From Stenogyne calaminthoides (lineage: Eukaryota > Streptophyta > Magnoliopsida > Lamiales > Lamiaceae): a DNA stretch of 64,000 nucleotides. Within the stretch, counting starts at the first letter, position 1. Every line of letters begins with the position of its first letter. Location of the stretch: assembly GCA_037126765.1 (NCBI GenBank), contig JBBCBC010000016.1:16356728-16420727 (forward strand), read 5' to 3'. The notes beneath the pieces are model-generated. The model made no database searches and had not been told where the DNA came from. It worked only from the letters and a program-made list of their open reading frames with translations. This document shows positions 9,916-20,948 of this stretch, piece by piece. Position numbers and translations under genes: made by a program.

Positions 9916-11640
9916 TCGGTTTTGGGCTCTGAGTTCTTAGATTGTAATTTAATTCGTTTTCTTTAAATATGAAATTGGATAGCAGAATTGCTAGATCTTT
10001 TTTGCAGGTATCCAATTGTCATGGTATTTGATGAATGTTTATATTTATGCATGCATATAAATTGTGATTTTTAATTCGATTCGTTCGAATTCGTTTTGCC
10101 TCGTGAGAAAATCCACGAGTAGATTAGGATTTGTTTGATTAGTTCAATGTAATAGACTAGTCTAGATCTTAGTTTATTTATTTTTTGTAAATAAATTGTA
10201 ACCGGATCGTGAGCAAAGACGGAGATGGAGAAGTAAAGACGGACGACCAAGTGCCCGAGACGTCGGTTAAAGCCAAGGCGAACCACGAACCTTTTATTTG
10301 GCGGAACGCTTTTAGCGACGAACGACCACCAGGCGATTGTGGGCCGGGGTGGTGGGCCAGCTAAGTCTTGATGGGATGAGAACGCCGCACGCGCCGCATT
10401 GTTGTCTTGAGCTGGGTTGTTGGTGCGGAAATGGAAGGACCCGGATCTGACGCATCTGGTGGCCTTCGCATGTATATTTTCTCGAGGGCGATGGGGCGGG
10501 ATGGCCGAGCCGGATCGGGACATGCGCCTAGGCGCATGAAACTCGTGTTCCGAGTCACGAGCAACTCATTTTTCCGGACGTCATCCTAACCCAAAACGGA
10601 GGATATTTTAAAGAATTTGTTGCGGTCGAGTGGGAGCTTTTGAGACGAACGATGAAGGCTATGAAGACGATTTCTCAAGATCAAGACATGACAAAATTAA
10701 CCGTGACAATTGAATATATGTTCCCAATGTGTTTAATTTTTGTTTTGATGTGCTTATTTAAATTGTGTTTAAATATGCGATGCATGAGAAAATATTTTGA
10801 AAAATCTCACCTTCGAAAATTACTAAGTATGTTTAAATAATTAATTGACAATTTTATTCCGGATAATAAAATTGAATTAATTTTGACCTCCATGATTTAT
10901 TTATTTGTGGATTCTTTTGGAGAAATTCCCCCCACGGGATGGCCAAAAGATAGATTTCACATGAATAAATTCTGAAAGGATGATTGTGGGTTATTATTAG
11001 TGGCGACGATGACCCTCCCCACGAGGGTCATTCAAAACAAAATAATAATTATGTATTTAATTATGGTTATTACTTAAGTATAAAATTGATATGCATATAC
11101 TTCCCCGAAGTCCCTTTCAATTTTATATTGGTCAAGTGGGAGCCAACTATTAATCTGTGTTGGGTTTTTCACCGGGCCTATCAATTGGTATCAGAGCGGG
11201 AGTTCTAAAGTTCACTAATTTCAAAGTGAACACCTGAACAGATCTTTTTTTAAAAACCTGTCTCTGCACTGATACCTATCAATTGGTATCAGAGCAGGAG
11301 TTCAAAAGATCACTTTTAATGTGATCACCTGAACTGATCTTTTTAAAAGAAAAAACCCGTTTCTTTAAAAATGCATATATTTTAATGTTTTGGCGTCATT
11401 ATCAAAAAGGGGGAAATTGTTGGGGTTTTCACCGGGCCTATCAATCTGGATATTAAAGGTTTGTAACTGTTTTCTTGTTTGTAACCTGCTTTAATGTATT
11501 TAAATAATGACCCACCCCAAGTGGCTTGTTTAAACTGTTTTGAGATGTTGGCTGATGCATGTTCATATTTTTTTGAGGTTTTAATATGATACATGTGATC
11601 GAACCTTGTGATATGTTTGTGCTTATACAAATTGTTATTT
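9916..11640 (+). mobile_element. Untranslated leader of A1
   Basis: About 1.7 kb (1.4 kb without the SMART) between the PBS and gag. It has an AT-rich start, a GC-rich block at 10200-10575, then AT-rich DNA to gag. The inverted homologue is 49560-51103 in A2. ORFs such as those at 10071-10523 and 10640-10840 are not conserved in A2, so they are treated as chance. A C/T-rich stretch ending TTTATTTCAG (to 11647) just before gag resembles a 3' splice site, but no partner donor was identified. Confidence 0.65.
11158..11443 (+). mobile_element. SMART: 286-bp miniature LTR retrotransposon with 26-bp LTRs
   Basis: A complete miniature element. The 26-bp terminal direct repeats (11158-11183 and 11418-11443) start TGTTGGG and end CTATCA and differ at one base. 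A PBS TGGTATCAGAGC begins at 11186, and a polypurine tract AAAAAGGGGGAAAT ends at 11417. A perfect 5-bp target duplication ATCTG flanks it (11153-11157 and 11444-11448). The interior consists of a tandemly repeated PBS-leader unit (second PBS at 11284) and a tail closely matching the pre-LTR tail of Sirevirus B (TTTTGGC..CATTATCAAAAAGG). No coding capacity, so it would need proteins from other elements. The equivalent site in A2 (49793-49797) is empty. Confidence 0.9.
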
Positions 11641-11648
11641 ATTTCAGT

Positions 11649-12540
11649 TTAACATCTCGCAACCTTTTAATCCACTGTTCAATATACTTAAAGATAATTT
11701 GCTTACTAGTGAAAACTTCGTTGATTGAAATCGTAAACTTACTATTGTCCTCACTGCACAAAGCCATAACTGGGTTCTCACTACACCTAAACCAGAAAAG
11801 CCAAATGATGAGTCAACTAAAACGGTTAAGAAAGAGTATGCTGACTGGGAGTGTTCCAACGAAATGGCAAAGTGTACCATCTTGGCTTCAATGTCAGATG
11901 TGTTGCAACACCAACACCAAAACATTGAGACCGCTATAGACATCATGACTAGTCTTAAAGCGATGTTTCAACATTAGAACTGTGTGGCTCGTCAGATCAC
12001 CATGAGGGACTTACTCTCTATGAAAATGGTGGAGGGAACGCCCGTAAGGGAGCACGTTCTCCAGATGATGGCTCACCTTAACAAGTTTGAGGTACTTGGC
12101 GCTGAATACGATATCGAGACCCAAATCGATTTCCTGCTCCACTCTTTGCCGAAAATTTTGAGCGATGGAAATTGAAATTTGAACTACCAAATGAACAATC
12201 AAAAGTTCTCGATGCCTGACCTGTTGAAAGCTTTAGTCTCGGCAGAGGCGATATTGGGGCAAAAGAGCCAAGCCTTGGTGGCAAATGGACCTTCTTCTTC
12301 TTCTAGGCCAAAGGGTGGTAAGAACAAGAAAAAGGATAAAGGCCACAAGCAAGTGAACTCAAGTGTTGCCAAGGGCAAAGAAAAGGTAAAGGGAGGTGGA
12401 GGAGTGAGTAAACCAGCTAAGGGGAAATGTTTCAACTGCGGTGAAAAAGGACATTGGAGGTCAGCCTGTTCCAAACCCAAAAGGAATGGAAAGAAAGGTA
12501 ATTCTCACGCACTAGTTGTTGAAACTTGTTTAGCGGCGTA
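11649..12540 (+). pseudogene. A1 gag
   Basis: Copia capsid and nucleocapsid region. Segments SHNWVLTTPKPEKPNDES, KEYADWECSNEMAKCTI and REHVLQMMAHLNKFEVLG are typical of the capsid (UBN2-type) domain. A Lys-rich stretch and a zinc knuckle CFNCGEKGHWRSAC (12428-12469) would bind RNA. Stops interrupt it after NFVD (TGG to TGA), after KAMFQH and after LSDGN. Gag would form the virus-like particle in the cytoplasm. The homologous minus-strand copy is at 48850-49560. The true start codon is unclear because the 5' end is degenerate. Confidence 0.82.
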
Positions 12541-13640
12541 TGCCTCCCATTTATGGGTGGTGGATCTGGGATCCATCGATCATGTTTGTTTTCTCTTTCT
12601 GGGGGTTCAAGCGGACGGACAACTTAGTGGGAGTGAGATCCTCATCACATTTTGGGAGATCTTCGAGAGTGGCGGTGAAGCGATGGGAGAAGTGCACTGT
12701 CTTTGAAAGACGAGTTTTAATTTTAAGAGATGTTCTTTACGTTCCTAGTTTTAGAAAGAATTTAATTTCGGTTTCTAAACTTTACCTTGATGGATATTCG
12801 GTTACTTTTGACAAAGTTGTTACCATTTCTCTTTATGATAAATTTATCTGTCATGGAACGTTGTCGAATAATCTCTATACAATTAACTATGCACACCACT
12901 CACGAAATGCATCCTATAACACATCAATTGTTTCCTATAAAAGAAAACATTCATCAGACGTGAACGAGACACTTCTATGACATCTCAGATTGGGACATAT
13001 TAATCCAAAAAGGATTCAAAGGTTGGTAGAAGATGGTTCATTGGAGTCTCTCCGGGTTGAACCAATCCCAACTTGCGAATCATGTTTGGAGGGTAAAAAT
13101 GACCAGAGAGGGCATTGAGCCAAGGGAATAGAGCGAAAGAAGTGTTAGAAATTGTTCACAGGCGTATGTGGTCCAATGTCAATCAAAGCAAGAGGAGGTT
13201 ATGAGTATTTCGTCACCTTTATTGATGATTACTCAAGATACGACTATATTTTCCTTATGAAGCATAAATCTGAGACATTTGACAAATTCAAAAAATTTAA
13301 GGCTCAAGCAGAGAATCATAGGGAAAAATGTATCAAGTCTCTACGATCTGATCGTGGAGGCGAGTACCTCAACGATGAGTTTTTGAACTACTTGTCAGAT
13401 GAAGGGATTTTATGCTAACTACACTGGAACTCCTCAACAAAAGCGGGGTTGCAAGTTGATATTCCAATATTACTTTCAAGAAGAAAGAACTCTTTTAGAA
13501 ATGGTTAGATCAATGATGAGTTATGCGGATCTACCCAAGTGGATTTCCGGGGTCATGCCTTGGAAACAATGGCTTATATTCGAACTTGGTGTCATCAAGC
13601 GGTTCGAAACTCCTAGAGAATTGTGGACCAACAAGCCGTT
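12541..13640 (+). pseudogene. A1 pol: protease remnant and integrase
   Basis: A protease remnant begins HLWVVDLGSIDHVC, where the family has an Asp-Ser-Gly active site; here Ser is replaced by Leu. It continues through RDVLYVPSFRKNLISVSKL to the zinc-binding HLRLGHINPKRIQ and CESC. The integrase core follows: DDYSRYDYIFLMKHKSETF, LRSDRGGEYL and a damaged TERRN region near 13480. The first catalytic Asp segment is disrupted (HTDVCGPM is shifted near 13155). Stops and small indels fall after NETLL (TGG to TGA), in GKMTKR, and after DEGI. No intact protein can be made. Confidence 0.82.
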
Positions 13641-14486
13641 TTGAGACACATGAGAATTTGGGGTGTCGGCCTACGTGTTGGACAAGGAAGCGGAAAAATT
13701 GGATCCTCGATCGAATTAAGGTTGTTTATAGGATACCCGAGGGAACAAAAGGATGTATGTTCTATGGTCGAAGATCAAAAGGTGGTAATAAGCACCCACT
13801 TTAGATTTTGGAAGAAAAACGTGTATGAGCGAAAGAAAGCCCGAAGTGGATTACCTTAAATGAGCTAAGGGGGGCTAACCTCGGTGCATCTTACTGCATA
13901 CAAGATGACATACCAAAGCGACACACTTTACACAACGAACCTCGTCGTAGTGGGAGGGTTGTAAGACAACCGAGAGATTCATGGGGGTAGGAGAGTCCTC
14001 GGACTTAGTCCGGTCAAGATGAATCGGACCCATGGACTTCTGACGAAGGCAATCAAAGACAAGGATGCGGTTTCTTGGCAAACAACAATGGAAGCGAAAT
14101 GGGTTCTATGGATCATAACGAGTGTGGGGAGCTAGTTTAACCACTTAATGGGGTCAAACCCATTGGTTGCAAGTGGGTATACAAGAGGAAAAGAGGACTC
14201 CCGGACGGGAAGGTGGAAACCTTCAAGGCAAAGGCTTGTGGTAAAAAGGTTATGTAGGTCCATTACTTATACTCGAGAAAGAAGGGATCGACTATGAGGA
14301 AACCTTTTTTTTGGATGCTGAAATTTTGCTGAAAGCCCCGGGACTTTTTTACATATTGAGTAACAATGCTCAAGTCCATCTATACAAATCCTCTTGTCAA
14401 TTCTTTACTTGATATCGACTTTAATCGGCAAATGGATGTCAAGGCGGCTTTAATCTCGGAAGTTTTGAAGGAAATAGGAAATATAT
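13641..14486 (+). pseudogene. A1 pol: integrase C-terminus and start of reverse transcriptase
   Basis: A strongly broken stretch. Recognisable pieces are the GCMFYG and VVISTHFRF end of integrase, an IGESSD linker and GCKWVYKRKR of reverse transcriptase near 14168. At 14310-14440 the alignment to A0 is lost for about 130 bp, then QMDVK resumes. Frames change several times. Confidence 0.7.
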
Positions 14487-14961
14487 ATGCAACAACCCCA
14501 AGGCTTCATTGAAAATGGCCAAGAACACCTAGTTTGTAAGCTCAAGAAGTCCATTTATGGACTCAAACAAGCATCCAGAGCTTGGAACCAATGTTTTGAT
14601 CAAGTAATAAAGTCTTATGGGTTTGATCAAAACGAGTACGAAAGTTGTGTGTACAAGAAGCATGTCGGAACTGCATTGGTATTCTTGGTACTATACGTAG
14701 ACGACATTCTGCTCATCGGAGACGTTGTAAAGGTGTTGTCAGACGTAAGGGCATGACTTTCAAAACAGTTTGATATGAAGGACTTAGGGGAAGCCGGGCA
14801 CATCCTTGGGATCAAGATCACTCAAGATCGCAAGAAAAGGATGATAGACTTATCGCAAACTTCATATATAGACATTGTCTTGAAGCGATTCAGCATGCAG
14901 GATTCCAAGAAAGACTTCGTACCTTTCAGACATGGAATCCATCTATCCAAGGAAATGTGTT
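14487..14961 (+). pseudogene. A1 pol: reverse transcriptase palm, truncated
   Basis: Open from QQPQGFIENGQEHLVCKLKK through SIYGLKQASRAWNQ and the catalytic LYVDDILL to a stop after SDVRA (TGG to TGA). It then continues as LSKQFDMKDLGEAGHILG to the RHGIHLSKEMC segment. At 14961 the copia sequence stops and a LINE tail begins, so RNase H, the polypurine tract and a directly joined 3' LTR are missing. Confidence 0.85.
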
Positions 14962-15173
14962 ACATTGATGTTGGGAAGTCAATTATCTCTTCTTTTCCCC
15001 ATTTTTATGTGGAATGGGTTAGTCGGAATGCCAATTCAACGACACATCCTTTAGCTAGGGCTTCTCGTCTCTTTGAGAGCCCTCATTATTGGGACGAGCC
15101 TCCGACCTTTGTGGATGGCCTTCTTGATATTTATTCGTCTTGTGTGTAATTTTGGCTTTTTCTCGAAAAAAAA
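14962..15173 (+). mobile_element. 5'-truncated LINE (L1 type) tail
   Basis: The open frame continues from A1 into EWVSRNANSTTHPLARASRL and a PHYWDEPPTFVDGLL segment, then a stop at 15147-15149. That is the end of the RNase H domain found at the C-terminus of plant L1-type LINE ORF2 (RVT_3-like). About 12 bp of AT-rich 3' UTR and an A8 tract close the element, the usual form of a 5'-truncated LINE. No clear target duplication is seen, and the A1 sequence does not resume after the tail, so a deletion probably accompanied or followed insertion. Confidence 0.7.
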
Positions 15174-15690
15174 GTGATAGTGTGTAAGATGATACTAAAA
15201 AAAGAGAGTACACATGAACCCAAGTTCACAGGAGACATACTCATTTTGTATATGTTACTCATTTTTTAGGACTTATTTTACATTTTCAATCGTATGATTT
15301 TGATTTTTTTTAGTGTTCCCATAGTGAGAAAAAAATTATTTTTAGGTCCGTAATTTAACGGGTTGTATTTTAAGGGTAATAATTTTTCAGTTTGAAAAAA
15401 GTAGGACATTATTTTTTTATTTTTTTGAAAATATATGCTCGTAAAGTTTGAGTTTTTACAAATTTAGACACGTAATTTACTATTTTTTGTACATTTAAAC
15501 CTTTTAGAGCTATTAGTGGGAAAAATTATCTACTTTTACCAAAAGAAAAAGTTAATGTCCTACTTATAGTCCTTAGAACATAACCACCCTTAAAAGTTAC
15601 TGGCATAAAAAACATTTCTTTCCCATAGTGCATACCCTATTTAGAATTTCTGGATCGACCACTGCCCATAAGGAGGTTATGTACACAAGC
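15174..15690. other. AT-rich non-coding DNA, unassigned
   Basis: No gene or known element recognised. It contains a short inverted pair GTAGGACATTA (about 15405) and TAATGTCCTAC (about 15554), and CCCATAGTG twice in direct orientation (about 15317 and 15627). It may be an old, decayed element or original intergenic DNA. Confidence 0.4.
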
Positions 15691-15702
15691 TCAACTTAGA
15701 TT

Positions 15703-15885
15703 AACCAGGTGGCTTAGTCCACCTGACCACTGGGCTCCTCAATTGAATGGGAGACCCAGGTTCGATTCCCTTTAGGAACGAATTGGAGTATGGGAGTTAT
15801 AAAGTGGCTTGGTGAATTTGTGGAGTATTTCGGTGCTTGGTGTACTAACTACTAACAACTAACTTTGTCCTAAAAAAAAAAAATA
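15703..15885 (+). mobile_element. tRNA-derived SINE
   Basis: About 183 bp with an A-box-like GGTGGCTTAGTCC near the start and a B box GGTTCGATTCCC about 45 bp later, the internal RNA polymerase III promoter of a tRNA. A non-tRNA body and an A-rich tail (TCCTAAAAAAAAAAAA) follow. A perfect 12-bp target duplication TCAACTTAGATT flanks it (15691-15702 and 15886-15897). It would depend on LINE proteins to move. The perfect duplication suggests a fairly recent insertion. Confidence 0.9.
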
Positions 15886-15897
15886 TCAACTTAGATT

Positions 15898-16407
15898 CTT
15901 TAACTACAATATCATTCAACATAAAAAAGGTGAAGACGAAAAGTAGATTTTGCAAATTTTAATAAAAAATCTAAAAATTAGATTGATTAATAAAATTATA
16001 TTTTAATCCACCTTAATTTTAAAAAATAAATAAATGAAAAGTGTTTTTTTTTTTTCAATTACCAACAACAACCCATCATCTGCATCTGCCATCCACTAAT
16101 CTAGCTTTAACCTGCACCATAAAATAACATCATATGTTCGGTAATGGAAGATATGAATAACATAAACATACCGTGCGAACTGTTTCCGATGAAGAAGATA
16201 ATTTGATAGCAAATCAAATTCGGAAATTTGAAGTACAACTAGAGACACACTCGTATGTACATTCATCTAGCATCCATATATAGTGTCAAGACGGAAATCA
16301 GTAATTGCTCCTATATCATGCTAATGGAGTGTGTAGATTTAAACAATTGATAATAGCAGTATGAATCCGATCGTAGACCTTTTCAAGAAGTATTCTATGA
16401 TGTGATG
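15898..16407. other. Unassigned non-coding DNA
   Basis: About 500 bp with no family match inside the window and no convincing ORF. The SINE and LINE debris lie to its left and a partial A LTR to its right. This stretch and 15174-15690 are the best candidates here for non-transposon or very old DNA. Confidence 0.35.
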
Positions 16408-17009
16408 TGTTGAGGTTATACGTGAAAGTATATTTTTACTTCGTTTAACAAACTAATGTACTCTTATTTACTGAATATAAATCTTTTATCACTGTTGCTT
16501 TAAATATGAATGAATGTTACTTATTTATTGCAAACCATTCAATATTGGTACATATTGCATTGCAGTTAATGTGGTGATACCTGATCACAAAAGATCACAT
16601 TAACAGTTCCTTGTAAATAAGTACATCTTCACAACCTAGATGAAATTGAACACTCCATTGATAGAGGTTGATGTGCGGCCAGTCTTGACCAAGAGATAGC
16701 ACTAGTGCTTCGTGATGCACTGAAGCGGACCTACAGAGAGGATAAATTCTTCTGTACTGACTTATGGGATGAAGAATTAGACCTCAATGATTGTTGATTT
16801 ATTAATCTCTGTCACTTAAATAGGATTGTTGTGATTAATATTTATTGCTTTGATCTATGTTGGGTTTAGAATTAGAGAGTGATTCTATACTTTGTATTTT
16901 GGGTAATATAATTAATTACATGACAATTGCGAAGATTTACACAGAGAAACGTGTGCAAGGAAAGTCTTGTTTGATTTGTCCCCTTGGTGGGCTTATAAGT
17001 TTTTGTTAG
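16408..17009 (+). repeat. Partial A LTR, cut by D
   Basis: The first 600 bp of a family A LTR (TGTTGAGGTTATACGTGAAAG). It stops near the word GGGCTTATAAG, where the full LTRs continue to ATTTATCATACC. No polypurine tract precedes it, so it is not a cleanly joined 3' LTR of A1; a separate truncated or solo LTR is equally possible. Confidence 0.75.
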
Positions 17010-18267
17010 TGTTAGTGTCCTAGAGACAATCCTTTGTAAGGACATAATGCTAAGATAATATTCAGTATTGATTTAATATTATTGTTTATTTAATATTAAA
17101 TGTATGGCGTTACACTTGTTTGAATATTATGTTTGATTGTTTGCATTTGTTCTTACTTGTGTTCCCATGAATCACTGCTGTCATTGAGATTGTGAGAACT
17201 CTGATGACTTAAGCATGATTCTCAAATAGCCCCGATCATGGATCATCAAGAATGAGATATTGATGATGCAATTGAGATTGGTGTGCGATCTGCATCATAC
17301 TCTTAGAGAGTAGTAAGACCTCACTTACTACGAGATACTAGGTATCTCATGATGGATGCAAAGATACCTTAGAGGGTATTGGTATACCCATCCGAGAAAG
17401 CGTTTGAAGTAGTTCCACTATATGTGTCTACGGGTGTCTCGGTTAGTGGGAGCGATGTGATGCTCCTTTGACTTGAGGTCAATATGCACGACATGTGTGG
17501 AGTGATGAACTTTGACCATGACCGACGGCTTGCAACCTTCCATGGGTAGATATGGCTTGGATTGAGTTCATCACGAAGTGCATGTGTGTGGTAGTTGAGC
17601 CAAGAATAGGATTAATTCCTCAAAGTGGATTTAAAGAGAATATTCATCTTCTCATCATAATTGAAGCAAAGTCATTGGCCAATACACGTCAAGTTGGACT
17701 TTGTGGCCAAGTGTGACATAAATGATCAATTAGTGATTAGAGATAATATGATTAGCTTATTTGAATAGACACTTCATCATGTTCAAGACTAATCGAGTAT
17801 TCGTGAATGAAATGAAGATATTGATGTTGATGTTGCACGGATGTTGTTCTAGATGTTGGACAACATTCTGCACAACATCTTAAATTTGCCTTTTCTCCCA
17901 ACACTGACTCCGTTTTATTAGATGTGTTTTTCTATGTTTCCTACATTGCAGGTTGAAGACAATTTCGGATATTGTCAAGCGGTTGCAATAATGGAGTAAG
18001 AATAGAAAGATCATGGGTGGTTACATTAAGATCATGGAGATAGTGGAGGAGATCTTCAAGGTTGTCCACACCAAGTGGATAGGACAATGCAGTTGGTCCG
18101 AATGTCTATAAATAGACAGCATTGGTCGACATTCAAGTTTGAGTTAAAGTGAAATCCCATTTGCTCTACTCCAAACTTAAGAGAGTAGCATCCGAGACAC
18201 AACCGTGAGTGGAGTGTGAGGGTCGATGCTATGTCTATTTGTACTGGTCGAGTGTATACCAATATTT
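17010..18267 (+). repeat. D LTR-like element, left part
   Basis: Begins TGTTAGTGTCCTAGAGAC, a common start for plant copia LTRs. About 460 bp downstream it is closely matched by the second copy at 53691-54471. It has no coding sequence. A TATA-like TATAAATAG lies near 18109. A2 interrupts it at 18268 and it resumes at 52930. The joined length would be about 1.56 kb, consistent with a solo LTR, but the 3' edge is not certain. Confidence 0.65.
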
Positions 18268-20116
18268 TGTTGGGGAATTAATTGCCCGGATCTATTCGGG
18301 ATGAATATTTAAATACAAATTTAATTCTAACAATTATTACTAGCATGAATTAATCCTATATTAATTCAAATAATAATTCAACAACAAATCATGCATATAA
18401 ACAGTTCACATAAATCCTACGCATGCAGAATTGCTACGGGTTTACGTGAACTAACCTCTTGGAGTGGCAATGGTCTCATCGATAAAACACACCAAAAAGC
18501 CTTCCCAAGTATTCCCTAGTCCTTGCTCGTTAATCCGGTGGAAGGAAGCTCGCGAACAATTAACAAAAGGGAAAATAAAAATTTGTTGCACCACCTTTGT
18601 GGATTTAATAATTTTTTCAGCACATGGAATTGTCCTTGGGGATGAAAGAATCATCCCCTATTTATAGAGGGGGGTTTGGTCGAAATTTTGGGATAAAATA
18701 ATAAGGAAAAATCTTTTTCTTGATCTCCAAGAAATCTTGAACATATCTCATATATTCTTTTCTCCATAATTAAAATATTCCACAAAAATCCCAACTCCTC
18801 TTGTTATGGGATATTTCGAAATTTTAAGAGAAAAGAATCCAAGATTTGGATCTTCTTGAATTTATGAGATATACTTGTATTGCAAGAATACATATCTTCC
18901 ATAATATCTTTTCAAGAAAATCAATAAAATCTTTCTTTCCCTTAATCATTCAAAATTTTCGAAAATTTCATATGAATAACCAAGTGGGAGATTTCTTGAA
19001 TTTAATGAGATAATCTTGTATTCCAAGAATACATATCTTCATTCCATAACAAAATTCAAAGAAAATCTTTCTCCCCTTTTTATTCATATTTTTCAAAATT
19101 TTAGGAAAAATAGCAACAAGAATTTATTTTATTTTTAAACACCTTTTCAGTTATTGGACTTTATGTTGCTTGAGGGGCCTTTAGGAGAATTAAGATTGGA
19201 CCTTCCAATGGATCTTGAATTATTAATATTGAGCCACAATATTATTCAAGCACATAAATATTAATTAATCCCACTACACAATTAATATTGAACTATCCAT
19301 CTTAACCCATATTACAGATAATATGGCTCCCGATTATTATTTTCCGTGTTTAAGATTATCTAGCCCATTAATTAATTCAAGCCACTGAAATAGCTTTCCA
19401 TTAATTAATATATTTTATCCTTAGTAAAGGAACGGTTCAACATTATTATCCATACCGAAAACTAGTTCCACTTGCAAGATTTGGTATGATAAAACTTATG
19501 AACCTCCCAAGGGGGCAAATAGAACAAGCGTACTTGCACACAATTCTCCGTATTAAATCTTAGCAATCGCATGTGACCAATAATATTGCCCAAGATATAA
19601 AGTATTGAATCTCGTTGATTCTCTACCCGTAATAAGTCAAAGAAATAATTACAAGGGACTGTTGATTCTCTACCACACGCGATCCTATTTAAGGGACGAA
19701 GATTAAGAAATAACGAACCACTAAGGTCTAATTCTTCCTAGTTCAGTTCTGAAGAATTTGTCCTCCTGTAGGTCCTATTCAGTGCACTAAACATGCACTA
19801 GTGTAATCTCTTGGTCAAGACAAGCCAATCTGAGCCTTACACTTCAACCTTTCACGATGGATTGTTCATTTCCATCTAGGTCGTGAATGGTGTACTTTTT
19901 GGTTACAAGGACCATTAATTTAATCTTACGTGATGCGGTATCACTAAATTAACTACAATGTAACACGTACTATTTATTGAGCAGTTATGCGGTAAATATA
20001 TGTAACATTCGATGATATTTAAATCATCGATGATAAACAATTTATTTGATAAATAAGACCGAAATTGAGTTTTTGATTATACAAAGTAAAAGCATACTTT
20101 CGGTATAATCCCAACA
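18268..20116 (-). repeat. 3' LTR of A2
   Basis: An 1849-bp LTR with edges TGTTGGGG (18268) and ATCCCAACA (20116), followed by the polypurine tract complement ATCTCCCACT (20117-20126). A TATA box lies on the minus strand at 18659-18666. It has the same layout as the A0 and A1 LTRs. Confidence 0.9.
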
Positions 20117-20219
20117 ATCTCCCACTTATACTCAAAGTGCGCTTTTAAGTATACTACATCATGTCTCGTGTAGTTCTAATCGTGACATATAATGTCACCT
20201 ACACGAACCTAATAATGTT

Positions 20220-20948
20220 TCCCACTTATACTCAAAGCAGTTGACAACGGTCTTGACACCCATTCCTTCCATGTCTCTCGAATGTATATACTCGAGGCGG
20301 ACCCTTTGTGAATGGATACGCTAGGTTGTCTTCTAACGCGATCTTTGCCACCTCTATATCTCTCTCTTAACGATTTCTCGTATAAGATGGTATTTCCTTT
20401 CAATGTGTTTCTTTGGCCTTGTGGGCTCTTGGTTCCCTTGAATTTGCAATCGCTCCGGAATTGTCACAATAAAAGTGATTGTCTTTGGGCAAATTCGGAA
20501 CTACATCCAAGTCCACTAAGAAGTTCTTGAGCCAAACCGCTTAACATTTTGCCGCAGTTGACTACATATTCGGCTTCCATGGTAGAATCTGCGATGCATT
20601 TACGCTTAATGCTTCTCCATGTCATGCTCCTCCCCATGCAAAAACACTACCGGAGGTAGATTTTTACGGAATCTAAGTCCGATTGGAAATCCGAGTCCAT
20701 GTGGCCGATGGGGATTAGACTATCGATCGATAAACCAACATTCTATCTCGAGTTCTTTTCGGATACTTGAGAATGTTTTTAATCGCCGTCAATGTTCTTT
20801 CCGGGTTACTTTGATATCTTGCCACCATGCCAAGCGGATATCGATATAAATGCACAACATTGCATACATAAGGCTTCAAGCGGTATGAAGCATAAGGAAT
20901 GCTTTACATGTCATCTATCTCCTTTTGTGTCTTAGGGCACATTTCCTT
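20220..20948 (-). pseudogene. A2 pol: RNase H remnant
   Basis: A minus-strand homologue of A0 5476-6200 with many small indels. The VEGMGVKTVVNCF-like end, KHIERKYHL-like and MEAEYVVN-like segments can be picked out across frames. Several differences from A0 change CAG or CTG words into CG words, for example GGCAGACC to GGCGGACC. No open frame above about 64 codons is meaningful here. Confidence 0.7.

Noticed and set aside
15711..15770. A functional tRNA gene
   Set aside because: Box A and box B are present, but no cloverleaf or acceptor stem can be formed. The A-tail and target duplication identify a SINE.
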